From Mycteria americana (Eukaryota > Chordata > Aves > Ciconiiformes > Ciconiidae), in contig NC_134379.1 in NCBI RefSeq assembly GCF_035582795.1, positions 3,094,001 through 3,158,000 on the forward strand: a stretch of DNA of 64,000 nt, in the 5' to 3' direction. Under the pieces are notes generated by a model. The model was not told the DNA's origin. It searched no databases and saw only the letters and a list, made by a program, of their open reading frames with translations. This document shows positions 40,301 to 51,900 of this stretch, one piece after another. Position 1 is the first letter of the stretch. Each line of letters opens with the position of its first letter. The translations under genes were made by a program, and so were the position numbers.

Positions 40301-43165
40301 GGCAAGGCCTAACACTGGGCAACTGTCAGAGCGAGCAGCCAGACAACCTGATGAACAGAATGGTATTAGAGGAGTCCGAAATCAGAGGTACATGTTGGAA
40401 CAGGCACCAAACCCAAAAGGGACTAAGCTAGGGAAGTCTCCCTGGCTTGTGGCACTGCCCTAGGAAGAAAATGGCTGTTGGAGATCAGGGCTAAGAAAAA
40501 AAGCAACAAACCCAAGAGCCACATTACCAGTTTATGCCATCACAAACTTAGTTTGATAAAATAACCAATAATATTATGCAGAGTTTGCAATGAAGCACTT
40601 CTTTTACTTCACCTATAATGACCTGTCCACGAATTCCACCTCCTTACAAAGAAGTCATCCTCAGAAGGAGGTCTACAGGGTCAGGAAGAACTCCCACCGC
40701 AAGTTCAGGACCCATACCTTTTCCACAGCAACAGGCAAAGTAGTGCCTCTGGCTACTATAAATAAGATGACCACAGTTTGGCAATATTCATAACAAGAGA
40801 TGTCTAAAACAGCATCCCTTACTTTTCACTCTCAAACTATACAACCGGACACAGATTTTACAGGGCATGAGGGAAAAAGGGAGCCTAACAAGACTCAGTG
40901 TGACCTGCACTGGTGGACACAAGTCAACTTCATCACGCCCATCCACATGGCCACGTCACCCACAGTGCAGTCGGCTGTCTGTGCCAATGAGCAGGAAAAA
41001 AAAAAAATTTGCAGTACTATCTCATGCTCAAGGGTGAAAAAGGCCATTTACACTGCTCTCACATTTTTATCTCCTTGCATAGAAGTTACATTTTAGCTAC
41101 AATTATTTATATTGTGAGTGTTTAACCACAAAAACTCTCCTCACCTTCACAACCTTTGGTTACTCCCCAAATGGAATTGCAATAAATAAAACTGCAGCCA
41201 TTCACAACTTAAAAGTCAGCCTTATTTTCTGAAGCTTAAGAACCACCAGCACTTATTGCATTTTTCCAGATATTCTGAACAACAGAAATTAAAACTAGCG
41301 TCTCAAAAATACGATCACAACATTCTGAATGATTACTACATCTACAAGTACAGTTAACCACTATTGATTACATATGCAGAATTCACAGTTAAAGAATTGG
41401 TACGGTATCACCTAATATAAAACTTTCTCGGCATTTAACAACCAGGACACAATGTAGAGAAGACAGATCTAATTGGACATAAATATATTTGGCGCTTTTT
41501 TTAATGCTTATGTTTATCCATTATCGCTGTTTGTGTCCACAGAAATGCCACAAGTACCAGCATGGTTATGTGCAAGTAAGAATGGACTAACAAATAATGT
41601 TTTGATAACTAGCCTGTTTTATACATACAATGATTCACTGGTTAAGTAAACAACATAGTTATTTAGCAAAACACCAATTTATATTAGAGAGCCTAAAACA
41701 ACCTTTCTGTTCTCCTACAGAAAAACAGTATTAAATGCCTCATACAGATAGAATAACATCAAAGAAAAATATTACATTCACTGTGCAAGAAATAATTTTA
41801 AATAACTTCTTAAAAAAAAAAAAACAATCCTATTTTTATGTCAAGTAAACTTTTAATTATGAAACATCCAGATCAACTTCCTAGATTTGGAAGCAGTATA
41901 TGAGTTTAAGTCTAACTTTAAAATTCAGAACATTTGGTTTTTCTTATTTATGAACTTTGGAATATACATCTTGACCAAATGAATGTATTTTCCACCAAAG
42001 AGCTTATTTCAAACATTTCCTGTTACATTCAACTTCACATCTCTACCAAGCTACATTTATGACTCCAGCTCCTCTAAAAATACATACACCGATGCTTTTA
42101 AAGACTTCCTATACTTTCACTAGAAGTGAAATTCTTCAAGGCTGTTATGTTTAAAATCTGTAATGAAAGTGAGTTTGAACCACATATTTGTTTCTTCTGC
42201 TTAACAGTACGTTGCTCCATTTCCTATTTGACATGGCATACCTCAGAGGCTCCACCATAAAAAAAAAAGAATAGAATATTTAATAAAAATCCTATTTCAC
42301 ATTAATTTGTTTCTCCTTCAATTAACACTCAACGTTTCCTCCCAGTTTTCCCTTATCAATCATTACATGCCTCTCAGATGTAAGTAGAAATAAAATGGGC
42401 AGCCACGTATTGGGTTGAGCTTATTAATTTTATCAGTGCTTTAAATATCAAACAGGTGAAGTGCTTTAACTGTACTACATCACATGAATCCACAACAAAC
42501 CAACAATTATAAAAAACTATCCTCCCTGCAAACCACTGACTGTTGAAAATTACTGTCCCTCTTTGTCCTTGGACTTGGATATCAGTTCTAGAGCAAGACA
42601 GCTGACAGGGTGTAGCTTGCCTGTCGCCTTGGAGCCCTGCAGCTGCAAGTGTTCAGCATTTAGCTTGTTTATGTTTTCCCTTCCTCTTTAAATTCTCCAG
42701 GAGGAATCTAGAAACGGACTAGAACAACAACATATATAATAAACCATAAAAGCTACATCCATCTTTCAACCTAGAGATGCAAATGCGTGCTCCCTATCAC
42801 GGACAGCAGCAAGTAAACATGAGGAGCCAGCAGGTATGAGCCAGCCGTGAGCTGACAGGCGGCGGTGAGAAGAGCAGCACGGCTAGTCCTGCCACACCGG
42901 GATGGCACGATTTCTCCCCCATGCCGTTTTCCAGGCTAGCCAGGAGAGCCGGCAAGCGACAGGCAAAAGCAAGGCCGAGGGCTGCGAGACAGCGGGAGGG
43001 TCTGGCGGCATCAGCGCCCGCCGGCTGCCTCTGCTCCCCGCCTGCCTGCCGACCGAGCGGCGGGAGCGGGACGGCACCGGCGACTGCTGCCAAGGCGTGG
43101 AGGCGGCGAGGCGAGGAGATCCTGCCCGCGGCTGCTGCCCAGGCCCCGTTATTAAGATAGGGGAG

Positions 43166-43222
43166 ATAAATAAATAAATAAAGGGGGGGGGGGAGGAAGG
43201 GGGGGGGAGGAAGGGGGCGGGG
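43166..43222. repeat. (TAAA)n and interrupted G-rich tract beside USP32 exon 1
   Basis: A short TAAA/AAAT array is followed by runs of 11, 5 and 9 or more G residues separated by AGGAA-like spacers. It begins about 225 bp inside intron 1. On the transcribed strand it is C-rich in the RNA and G-rich in the template, a candidate R-loop or G-quadruplex site. Confidence 0.8.
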
Positions 43223-43446
43223 AAGGAGCCTGAGGGAGAGGAACGGCGCAAGTGCCTCCGCGCCGGGATCTGTCATGGTGGTGCGAGGAGCCACCAGACA
43301 CCGCCTCGCCGCGCCGCACGCTGACAGGGGCAGAGCGGGGCCCCCTCCCGCCGCCCCCGCCCGCCCCGCAGGCCCGCCTCGCCCCCTCCCCGCCCCCCCG
43401 GGCTCGCTCCGCGCCCCCCCCCACCTACCCTCCCCTCCGCCCTCAC

Positions 43447-43504
43447 CCCTTCGCAGGGCCTCGTCGTAGCTGAGGAAGCCGATGCGGGACTCCTTGGCGC
43501 CCAT
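43447..43504 (-). CDS. USP32: USP32 coding exon 1 (start codon, residues 1-19 plus first base of codon 20)
   Basis: USP32 is a large deubiquitinase with N-terminal EF-hand-like modules, a DUSP-like region, a split USP catalytic domain and a C-terminal prenylation box. It works on endolysosomal and Golgi membranes. This exon reads MGAKESRIGFLSYDEALRR, which I recognise as the USP32 N-terminus. The start is the ATG on the complement of 43502-43504. The exon ends one base into a Val codon at a clean GTGAGG donor (43446-43441), and exon 2 supplies the remaining two bases. It sits inside the CpG island. The frame stays open upstream of the Met but has no in-frame ATG there back to a GTG near 43683, so this Met is the natural start. 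Gly2 and Ser6 fit the N-myristoylation consensus. Confidence 0.95.
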
Positions 43505-43569
43505 GATGCCCCTCAGTCCATGGCCTCCCCCGCCGGCCGCCTCGGCGCCGCGGAGCCCGGGCTGCGCCG

Positions 43570-43671
43570 CTAGCGACTCCGGAGCACAGGGCGCGAGCGG
43601 GGGGGGGCGGGGCGGGCCGGGGCGGCCGGGGGGAGGAGGCGGCCGCGCGCCCTCCCCGCCGCCGCCTCCAT
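43570..43671 (-). other. Possible upstream ORF in the USP32 5' leader (33 codons)
   Basis: On the minus strand an ATG at 43671-43669 has G at -3 and G at +4, a strong initiation context. The frame runs 33 codons (MEAAAGRARGRLLPP...) to a TAG at 43572-43570, 65 bp before the USP32 ATG and in a different frame. If transcription starts upstream of 43671, this uORF could reduce USP32 translation. If it starts downstream, the uORF does not exist. The peptide is low-complexity Ala/Arg/Pro sequence with no recognisable function. Confidence 0.3.
43604..43613. promoter_or_regulatory. GC box (Sp/KLF site)
   Basis: GGGGCGGGGC matches the Sp1/KLF consensus and sits about 100 bp upstream of the USP32 start codon in a G-rich run. 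It is typical of TATA-less housekeeping promoters. Confidence 0.5.
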
Positions 43672-43676
43672 AGCGG

Positions 43677-43686
43677 GTCACGTGAG
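43677..43686. promoter_or_regulatory. CLEAR/E-box-like site, GTCACGTGAG
   Basis: The site has a CACGTG core with the GTCACGTGA context preferred by TFEB/TFE3/MITF and USF1/2. It lies about 175 bp upstream of the USP32 start codon inside the CpG island, so it could also fall in the 5' leader. Binding is inferred from the motif only. Confidence 0.6.
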
Positions 43687-43701
43687 GAGCCCGCCCGCCG
43701 C

Positions 43702-43711
43702 GTCACGTGAC
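43702..43711. promoter_or_regulatory. Perfect palindromic CLEAR element, GTCACGTGAC
   Basis: This is the complete 10-bp CLEAR consensus (Coordinated Lysosomal Expression and Regulation). It starts 25 bp from the neighbouring GTCACGTGAG site, about two and a half helical turns. It lies roughly 200 bp upstream of the USP32 ATG. The core contains a CpG, so methylation would block binding. Confidence 0.65.
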
Positions 43712-43844
43712 GGGGAGGGCTGTTATGGTCCGGCACCGCCGCCCGCTCCCTCCCCCCCCCCGCCCGCCCCTCCCTTGGCGCCTCCTAACGGTCGGCGCGC
43801 GCGCGCCTCCCTCGTTCCCCTCCCGCCACAGCGGAGCGCCCCGC

Positions 43845-43854
43845 GTCACGTGAG
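43845..43854. promoter_or_regulatory. Third CLEAR/E-box-like site, GTCACGTGAG
   Basis: This site has the same nine-base core context as the other two. It lies 143 bp beyond the palindromic copy and about 345 bp upstream of the USP32 start codon, in CpG-dense sequence. Confidence 0.6.
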
Positions 43855-46059
43855 GCGGCAACAGCCGCGTCCCCCCTCGCTGCCTGTCGGAGGCGTCGGC
43901 GCGGGGCGGCCGCGTCCCCTCAGCTGCTGCCGGGGAAGGGGGCGGCTGAGGCGTGGCGCCGACAGGGCCTGCCGCCCCCGCGCCCACCGCTGGCCCGGGC
44001 AAACCGGGGCCCTTCCCTTGGCATAGCGAAAGAGGTCGGCTGGGGCTGCGCAACGGGGCCGGCGTCTCGGGCCCTGCCTCAGGGCCGTTACCCGCCCAGC
44101 CGTGCAGCACAGGGTACAGAGGGGAAGGGCCTGTGAGGAAGAGCTCTTCCCCCGCACACACGGTTCAAAACTTGGCATGCGCCGAGAGAGAGGTGCCACG
44201 GAGCCCCGGGCAAAACGGCTTCTCCCCCGCCCCGACAGTGCGAGTGTCGTGGCCTTGGGTCTGCACCCTGTGCCTCGGCCCTTCAGCCCCCCTCATACCT
44301 CACACGGGACCGTGGCTTTCCTCAGAAAGCCCTCTGAGGAGAAGCACTGCAAGCATGGGGTGACAGGAGGAAGTTCCTGTTCCATTAAAATGTCTTTTCA
44401 ATGTCTGAAACAGAAACACGGACTGATTTGTAAAAGAATCAAAAATACCTCTGTCCTTTGCTGTTCTTCAGCATGTTTGCTTTTAGTATTCAGTCCAATG
44501 CTTATACAGAATGGGAGGATTTCCCAAATGGCTTTGTTACAACATTGAGCCTGGTAACATACCCTGGGTCACTCCCGAGCAGAAAATCAGGAGTTTGAAA
44601 GAAAACATTGATTTCCAAGGGCAGCTTGTTCCAAGGATTGTTCCTGCACAGAAACAAAGCCTGTGAAAACACCAGTTGCAAGTCATTCCCCAAGTTATGG
44701 TTTCCGTACTGAATGATCCTACCACATCAGAGCTGGAGAAAGGTCAAGCCGAAGCTGCTTTCTCATTGATGTAAGTTAACGCGTAGGTATTTTTATAGCA
44801 AACATTCCAAACAAATTTCATATCTGATATGCAAAGGCAGGAATGCAGCTTACAGAGAAGCTAGCTTGAAGGCCAAATTTCTCCTCATGCAACACTACTA
44901 AAGTGCAAAGACACTACAAGTGAATTAAGCTTCATAACATTCTTCTCTGCCACCATCTGAATTGTTCATTATCTTAGATTTGTGACAAAGAATATAATTA
45001 TTACACTCAAGCATGAAATCTGCCACAAAGGACCTTTTGCCTCTCTGGAATATAGACTATGGGGGTGAGGGGGGGAGCTTAAGTGCTTTTTAAAAATATA
45101 AATGAAATTGTTGGGAACATACTTCACCCACCAGCCACTTACATACTTATCTTTAAAGAGGATATAAGCTCCTTATATCCTCTTATTCCTATGCTACCTT
45201 TACATATCTCTTCTCAATATAGTCCCTCACCCAAGCAGCTTTTAATTCAGATACAATATAAAGTCTTTAAAATATTTGAGAGAATGTATTCAACAAACAT
45301 GGCAACATGTCAATCAAAAGCAAAAGCTGGCAATATTAGAAACAGCTGGAGAAGTCAGTTTATCTTGTGGTTAAATGAAGTATTCCAACCCCTAACAATG
45401 GCATTCCTTGTGCCACGCTCCGTTTGCAGTGGATCACTTTTTTAAAGTATTACCTCGCAGCTGAGGAGACACAGTTTAATTCCTTACTTCACTGTGGTAT
45501 TCCTGTGTGACCTTCTGTCTAGTAATAATCTTTTAATGTTTTGCTTTCTCTTCTGAATTACAAAGATAACGATACATAGAGAGTCCCGTTTTGCTTGGAA
45601 CAAGCTGCACTGGGATACAGCCAGACCCAAACTGGGAGAGCAGTTACAGAAAGCAATTAGAGCAGGAAGCAACTACAATGGTGTTGTAAGACAGCTTCAC
45701 ACCAATTTCTTCTAGTTTTCACGCCGATTTCTCCATGCCTATCCTTGCCTCACCTTCCGTAAGTCTCTTACTTTCAGTAATTTATATTACTAAACAGCAA
45801 CAACAAAACCCCGAGTAGCAAGGCACACCCCAGAACTGACATTACACTCCCAGGCCTGTTTATCTAGACGTATAGGAGTGAAGGAACCTGCCGGGACAAC
45901 GATTCCCATCCGATGCAATTGCAGCTACCACAGTTTATAACTGCTGTCCTGCATCTACTCAATTCCATGTTGCAACACGGATGAATTACCGACATACCTT
46001 CCTGTATATGTACAGGAGCCCATCTTTCTCTTTTCAGCTTTCAAAAAAACTCAAATCAA

Positions 46060-46250
46060 GCTCTTCTAGTTGCCCCTCTCTAAAGAAGTCCATCGTTCCA
46101 CCAATTCTTAGCAGACTCCCTCTATGCCAGTTTCAGATCACTTTTTCGAGTATGGATAACCAGACTTTTATTCTATTTTCAGCTGAGGCCTCACCAGCAC
46201 TTTGCAAAACTATCCAATTTTTATGTTATGTCTTGACAGAACCTCTACTT
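46060..46250 (-). mobile_element. Diverged CR1 LINE fragment
   Basis: A core of TTCAGCTGAGGCCTCACCAG, preceded by TTGCCCCTCTCT, matches the familiar reverse-complement CR1 segment in which a 'which was a CCAGCTG(A/C)GG(C/T)CTCACCAG' phrase follows the 'GCCCTCCTCTGG' phrase. The flanks are heavily diverged. The identification rests on this core. Confidence 0.5.
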
Positions 46251-48509
46251 GTAGCATAAACAAACCCTATTCTCAGGCAGTGGAGATTATTAGGCAGTAT
46301 AGGGTTTTTAAGGACAACTGGTTTACTTGCTAAATCATAAAAAAAAAAATCAATGTCTAAAATCATCATTACCAGTCAGATCCTGCCACCATCCCAGCTT
46401 AAAGTATAGTCACAAACAGCTGACTTGTATTTGATGCAAATGAGGAAGCAGAAACCTCTAGTGAGGAGGTCCTTCCTCTAGGCAAAGGAAAATGGATTGG
46501 AATGACGGTTAATAATGATGGGTAACAATTCATATTTTAAAAAATGCTCTTTCCAAAAATGGTTAAAAATATGTATTACATTAAAGCTTGCTGCTTTTCA
46601 CAGCTAGCTGTTTAGACTTATATTGCATTTTTGTATGACATTTAAAAAAAATCCAAACTAAAGTGACATCTCTTTTATGTCCCAGAGATACAAATGATGT
46701 CTAACAAGCAGTAGAATTTTGTTTGAAGAGTGCTTTAGAATAATTTACTTGATCCATTGTATGCACCATGGCTTGCACCAAATTTAATAACAAAGATATT
46801 CTAGATTGGAAAATCAGACTGGAGGTTTACGATGGCAGTGTCTTTGTTCAGATTAAATTAAGCATGTTCTCAAAGGCATTGAAGCAGGAACCTAGAGATA
46901 AGACTTTGTATGCTAACCATGGATTAGATCTGGCAGTAAGTTTTTAATGAAGCCTTATTGGGGAGCATAAAATTATAGATGTTGCTACTATTTAAATGTA
47001 ATGTCAGAGGTAAATCAAATTAAGATACAGTGCATTTAGACTTGTATTAGATGAATTGAGCTCCTCTCTTCTGGTGGAAAAGTGCTATATATGCAAACCT
47101 AACTGTAACTGGCCACGTGCCCTTTGGATTGCTGTGATTTATTTAATGATTTGCTAATCACAAATTAATTCATAAGCACTTTGCAAATATCTTTAAGTGT
47201 CTTTGCATTATTGTCAAGTATCTGTGGAAAAACAGACATTGACTGCTGCACAGAAGCTGCAGGAGGCTTGCAGCAGCGTTGCCTCCCTGGCAGAGCAGCT
47301 GTCAGTCACAAGGAGGGTGGTTGGGAGTCGCCAGGGCTACCAGGAACAGGGAAAAAAAGTCACACAGACTTCAGCTGAGGCTGAAGTGGGCATCTACTAA
47401 GGAAAAGGTGTTTTGAGTTGCATTGAAAAGGCCTGAACTCAAGAGAGATAAGCCAAGTAATTGTTGAACTGCTGTAGTGAATCCAAAACAATTCTGAGAA
47501 GAGTAGTATAAGTCCCTAGGATTTCCTGATTTAAAATTCACTAAAAACAGGAACCAAAAATGCAGTCTTAGGACCTGCTCTATTATTTGCCTCTACATCT
47601 CTGCCGCTCTTTCCCCAATATCTGTCTCCCTCCCATCCTGGGATATTATTAGTTTTTTTAACGATCGGTTGATTTTTGCAAACTACTTCAAAATCTATAA
47701 ATGTATTATGCTATTCTATGTAAATGCTGCACTCCATTCTCCAGAGTAGTTGCCATCTTTATGTTGAGGATGACATAAAAAAAAATACAAAACATTAGGC
47801 TGCTCTTTAGTATTTGTACTTCATATGAGATTAGGAAGTAGGGCTGAAGGGGTTTTCAGCACAAAGCATCCAGAGAGCTAAAACTGAAGCTGAAATGACC
47901 AGAAGCGTTGTATAGAAGCTGATGGCCCAACAGACAAAAAGAAATACAAAATAGCATGAGAGGATGACGAATTGACAGATTAATAGGAAAACTCATGTCA
48001 AAGGCCTAGGTCAAATAGAGCAGAAGAGATCTCAGGTTTTGTACTTCCACAGAATAGTAGCCCATAGCACCAAAGTCTCTCTGACTCGCCATATCTCAAA
48101 AATATTTCCCTATAATAATTACTTAATTGTATTTTTTTTTTGTGAAGTAGCTTCGTATTATTATTGCAGATTATTTACAAAAAGCAGAATTCTGCTAAAA
48201 CATGCTGTGGGTCATCTTTGGGAGTTTGCATACTGGAAACCCAGTAAGGGAGTTTTCTGGGTTTTTATTACTCCAGCAAGTGAACTTCCAGTCATCAAAA
48301 TAAAATTTGTGACTAAGAAAATACGTGAGCGTGTGAATGCTCAAACAATCATTTAAGGCTTCAATTTTAACATGTCAAAGTCAGCATTTCAGTCTATCCT
48401 CTATTTAAGAAACCATTCCTTGTCTGTCCTGATCTGCTCCAAGCAACTGGAGGCAGGGAGGGGAAGTCCATCCCAGGCATTTAAACTTGATAAAACATTT
48501 TTCTTATTT

Positions 48510-48529
48510 AAAAAAAAAAAAAAAAAAAA
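48510..48529. repeat. A20 homopolymer with A-rich tail
   Basis: A run of 20 A followed by GA-interrupted A-rich sequence, possibly the tail of an unrecognised retrocopy. Confidence 0.8.
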
Positions 48530-48827
48530 GAAAAAAGAAAAAACCTAAACCTGAACAAAACCACAGTCTCACGCTAGAAGCAAGTAGAAAACGTTGTTTT
48601 CTCAAATGGTCACAGAGCAGAAACATAAGAGTAGAATTTGTAATTGCACTTAATGGATTCTGGTCAGGCAAGTCCTACTCACTGCACTAGGATTTACTCT
48701 TTTAAGACATTTATGTGCTTTTGAAATGTAGATCCCACATCTCCAACACAGACACAGCTAACAGAACTATCTTCAACCCTCAGTCTGGAAGGAAACTTGG
48801 TAAAGGACTCCAAGATCCGATTATCAT

Positions 48828-48915
48828 CTGTAATTTGTATTTATTGCCACCAGTGAGGATTTGAGACACACTGTACTAGGCACTGTACAAACATGAGACA
48901 ATTTTTACCCCCTGC
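48828..48915 (-). mobile_element. Ancient CR1/L3-like LINE 3' remnant
   Basis: TTTGTATTTATTGCC followed by CTGTACTAGGCACTGTACAA matches the reverse complement of an old repeat widespread in turtles, crocodilians and birds ('...GTGCTAGGCGCTGTACAAACAC...'). It is heavily diverged. Confidence 0.5.
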
Positions 48916-51900
48916 TGCTTCACAGACAGTCCTGAATGGAGTGCAGCAGAGCACACCTCAAATATTTGAAAAGAGCAGAAGGTGGGAGAGATATCAAGGT
49001 GTAATAAGAGTATTCGTTCACCGTAGGCCTGCAGTGTTCATAGCTAAATGGTTTCATATCTTTCTAATTATAACGAACTGATGAATGAGAAAAATACCTC
49101 GAATCATTATCTGCTAATCTAATTCTGATGTTATCAGAGGGAGAGGGGAAAACTACAAAAGGCTTCCTCACAGAACAACAGAACTACATATGCAAATTGC
49201 AACTTTTCTCACATCCCACATTTTCTAGGAAACAAGTGGTTTAGAATAGAAGTCAGAGGGTGACATTCGCTACAGATTTACATTGAACCAGGAGGGAAAA
49301 AAACCAAAAAACAAAAAAAAAACCCAAAACCCCAGATTCTTACCAGGACCCTCCTATGTGACATTGTTATCATGTAAGCTGTACTCCCACACTATTGCCA
49401 GCACGAACTTTGTAGTAGAACATTGCAGGGGAAAAGGCCATGGCTTTTATGGTCAAAGCTGAATTGAAACAAAAAAAAAAAAAAAGAGAGAAGAAAACAG
49501 ATGTAATACTCATAGAATTCCTTTTTAATAAGTTCACTGTAACTAGCAGCAGCAGATAAGAAAATGAAGTCTTAACATTATCTTCTTTCTCAGGAAGTCC
49601 CACCCTATTTTTAATAAATTTTGTGTTTATTTTTTAACCACAAATATTCAGACAGGATTTATGCAAACCCAGTAATCATCCGCCTTGTTGAAGGGATGTG
49701 TTAATAAATGCAGTGCTCACCAGGGTTGCAGTGTGGTGTAGCCAGGGGCCTCTCAGAGTGAGATGATTTGGATTTTTCCCGCTCATTTTCAGTACAAGGG
49801 CACTTTTCTTTTTACACCTGCCCTATAGATCCCCACTTCCCAGCACTCTCACGACTTGTTCAAGCAGTTGCCCTTCCCCAGCCACCCTGACACTGCTGCC
49901 TCTGCCATAACAGCCAGGCCCTTTACCCCTGGGCTGGCAATCGTCCCCTACGACTTCTCTGCAGCAGCAGCCACTTCATACCTTCCTCCTTCCTGATGAG
50001 TCAATACCATGTAAGCAGACTGGGGAGGCAGGAGAGAACACTCTGTCCCTCTGCCCCAAAGGGCTGAGCTCTAGTGACAGCACAGCGTGGAGGTGACAAC
50101 TACTGCTACGCAGGCAATAGTGACAGGAGACCTGCTATGCACACCCACATGTGGCAACCACCATACCTATACATCAGGTTGCAGCAGGTATGGGAAGAGG
50201 GGTTTGGACAGCAGTTCCCAGTCCTCTACATGAAAAGACAGCAAGGGAAATGGAAGAATCCCACAGACCTTATTTGGGCTGTGTACTACCTCCGTTTAAT
50301 TTTGCCACCCCTTTATAAGAGAATTAGTATTTTTGCTGAGCCACTTCCCTCTGGATGTTTTTGTTCAGGGAGTTCATGACAGGTTTAAAGCCACTCAGAA
50401 TTGCTGCTCATATTACTACTCAATACCTAATTTCAGCTCATGTTATTAATAGCATTATCTACACAACCAAAGAAAACGAGGTACGTCACACGCATTCTTA
50501 GCTATTTTAAGATTTGTGGGTAAGTGATCCCCTACTTTTACTGCAGTTGCCTTTGCAACACACAGAAGAAAACACCATAAGGCACCCTCCACTCTTGATG
50601 TTCTCTTAAGTAAAGCTTCCCTGTGCGTGGAAGGGTGACAGAATCACACTTGAGGCCCACAAAGAACAGTAGAAAACCTTTTTTTTCCTGGCAGACTTTG
50701 CTGACATTCCTCCAACCCAAAAGAAACAAGGTGCTACAATTAATGAAAGTCACAAGGTAAGTGTAATGCATTAGAGATTTTTATAAATACCACTTCCTTC
50801 CTGATTTCCTATCAACCTGTTGGATTATGCCATATATGGGGAAAAGTGTGATAGAATTAATCAGCCTGCTGGAGTGAACGCTAAAGGAACAGATGAGCTT
50901 TGGCAAGGCTGTTGCTAGCATTGAAAAAGAAAAACTGTGACAAAAAAAAAAAAGGCAGACCTAAATCCAGAAGCATGTCATTCAGAAAGTGAGACATGCT
51001 ATGATTTATCAATGTAGCAAAAATTGATGGGAACATAGATCTCCCATTTCAAAGTATTGTCTCCGTGTAGATTAAGAGTAGTATCTGTCATCAGGAAACA
51101 ATGGGAAAAGAAATATGTTTGATAAAAGCAATTCTGTGCTCTCTTGTAGACAGAAAACCACTGTGTCATTGGAATGGAAGCGAAGGATTTCTCTGCAGTT
51201 CAATCCCCAGCAGCAAAAAAAAAAGTGTAACAAGAGGAAGTGCAAATAATTAATAACAGAAGATCAAATGAAAGGAGTGGCTTTGCAAGAAGTGCCTAAT
51301 GTTTACCCCGTCTCAGAACTGTCCAAATTGTGTTGTAGAAAGAGGATGCTTGCATTGCTCCCAGAGTGCAACAGCCAACCCTGCACACAGCAGGCAGTGG
51401 CTTACCACTGTGGCACAACAGGGCAACTTTCCCTTTCAAAGAAAGAGCTGCTTTCTTCTCAGCTCAACAGCTGCTGCACACAGGGTCTCCAACATCTTAG
51501 CAGTTTGATTGTTGTATACAGAAAAAGCAATACCAAAGCATAAAACATGTAACAACTTCATGAATGTTTTGCCAGCAGCTGATACAATGGAAAGCGCATC
51601 TCAAAACAGCAGGACAGCGGAGTAAAATAAAAACCATGGAGCCAGTACTGTCATGTCATTTGGCACATCCTTGCACCTCCCTTAAATCCATTTCAGGTCT
51701 TGGAAGGGAAGGCCAAAGCATCTTATTTGCTAATTAAGGTTTTACACGACTCAAACACTGAACAAACAAAGGACATCCCCAAATAGAGAAACCTGCCAGC
51801 CTTCATGACCTTGCCAACAGACTGATGTCTCAGTTCGGTGCTTTCACAACACAGATAGTAAAAGAACTCTGGACAACTGCATATACAAATGTGTATGCAT

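Larger units (their letters stand above)
20427..43446 (-). other. USP32: USP32 intron 1 (about 23 kb)
   Basis: This intron runs from the GTGAGG donor of exon 1 to the ACAG acceptor of exon 2. It holds an ERV-type LTR (21820-22418), a MIR/L3-like remnant (about 29728-29835), a CR1 fragment (37190-37354), T20, A20 and C15 runs, and a purine-rich (TAAA)n/G-rich tract next to the promoter (43166-43222). No tRNA, snoRNA or protein-coding gene could be identified. I recall that SCARNA20 lies within USP32 in humans, but I could not recognise a counterpart by eye. Confidence 0.8.
42830..44310. promoter_or_regulatory. USP32: CpG island and TATA-less promoter of USP32
   Basis: Base composition changes abruptly from AT-rich to very GC- and CpG-rich over about 1.5 kb, centred on USP32 exon 1. 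Sp1-type GC boxes (for example GGGGCGGGGC at 43604-43613), three CACGTG-centred sites and a (GC)n stretch at 43797-43806 are present. No TATA box is seen at a sensible distance from the start codon. CpG-island promoters commonly fire in both directions. A divergent plus-strand non-coding transcript is possible, but no splice structure supports one. The transcription start cannot be placed from sequence alone. Confidence 0.85.

Noticed and set aside
1..43446. Counterpart of SCARNA20 or other intronic snoRNAs of USP32
   Set aside because: I could not identify a convincing H/ACA or C/D structure by eye and do not remember the sequence well enough to claim it.
42797..43681. Long minus-strand frame (294 codons) through USP32 exon 1 and beyond
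   Set aside because: Only the segment from 43504 to 43447 is USP32. Upstream it begins at a GTG with low-complexity Gly/Pro/Ala sequence, and downstream it reads through a clear GTGAGG donor into intron. High GC explains the lack of stops.
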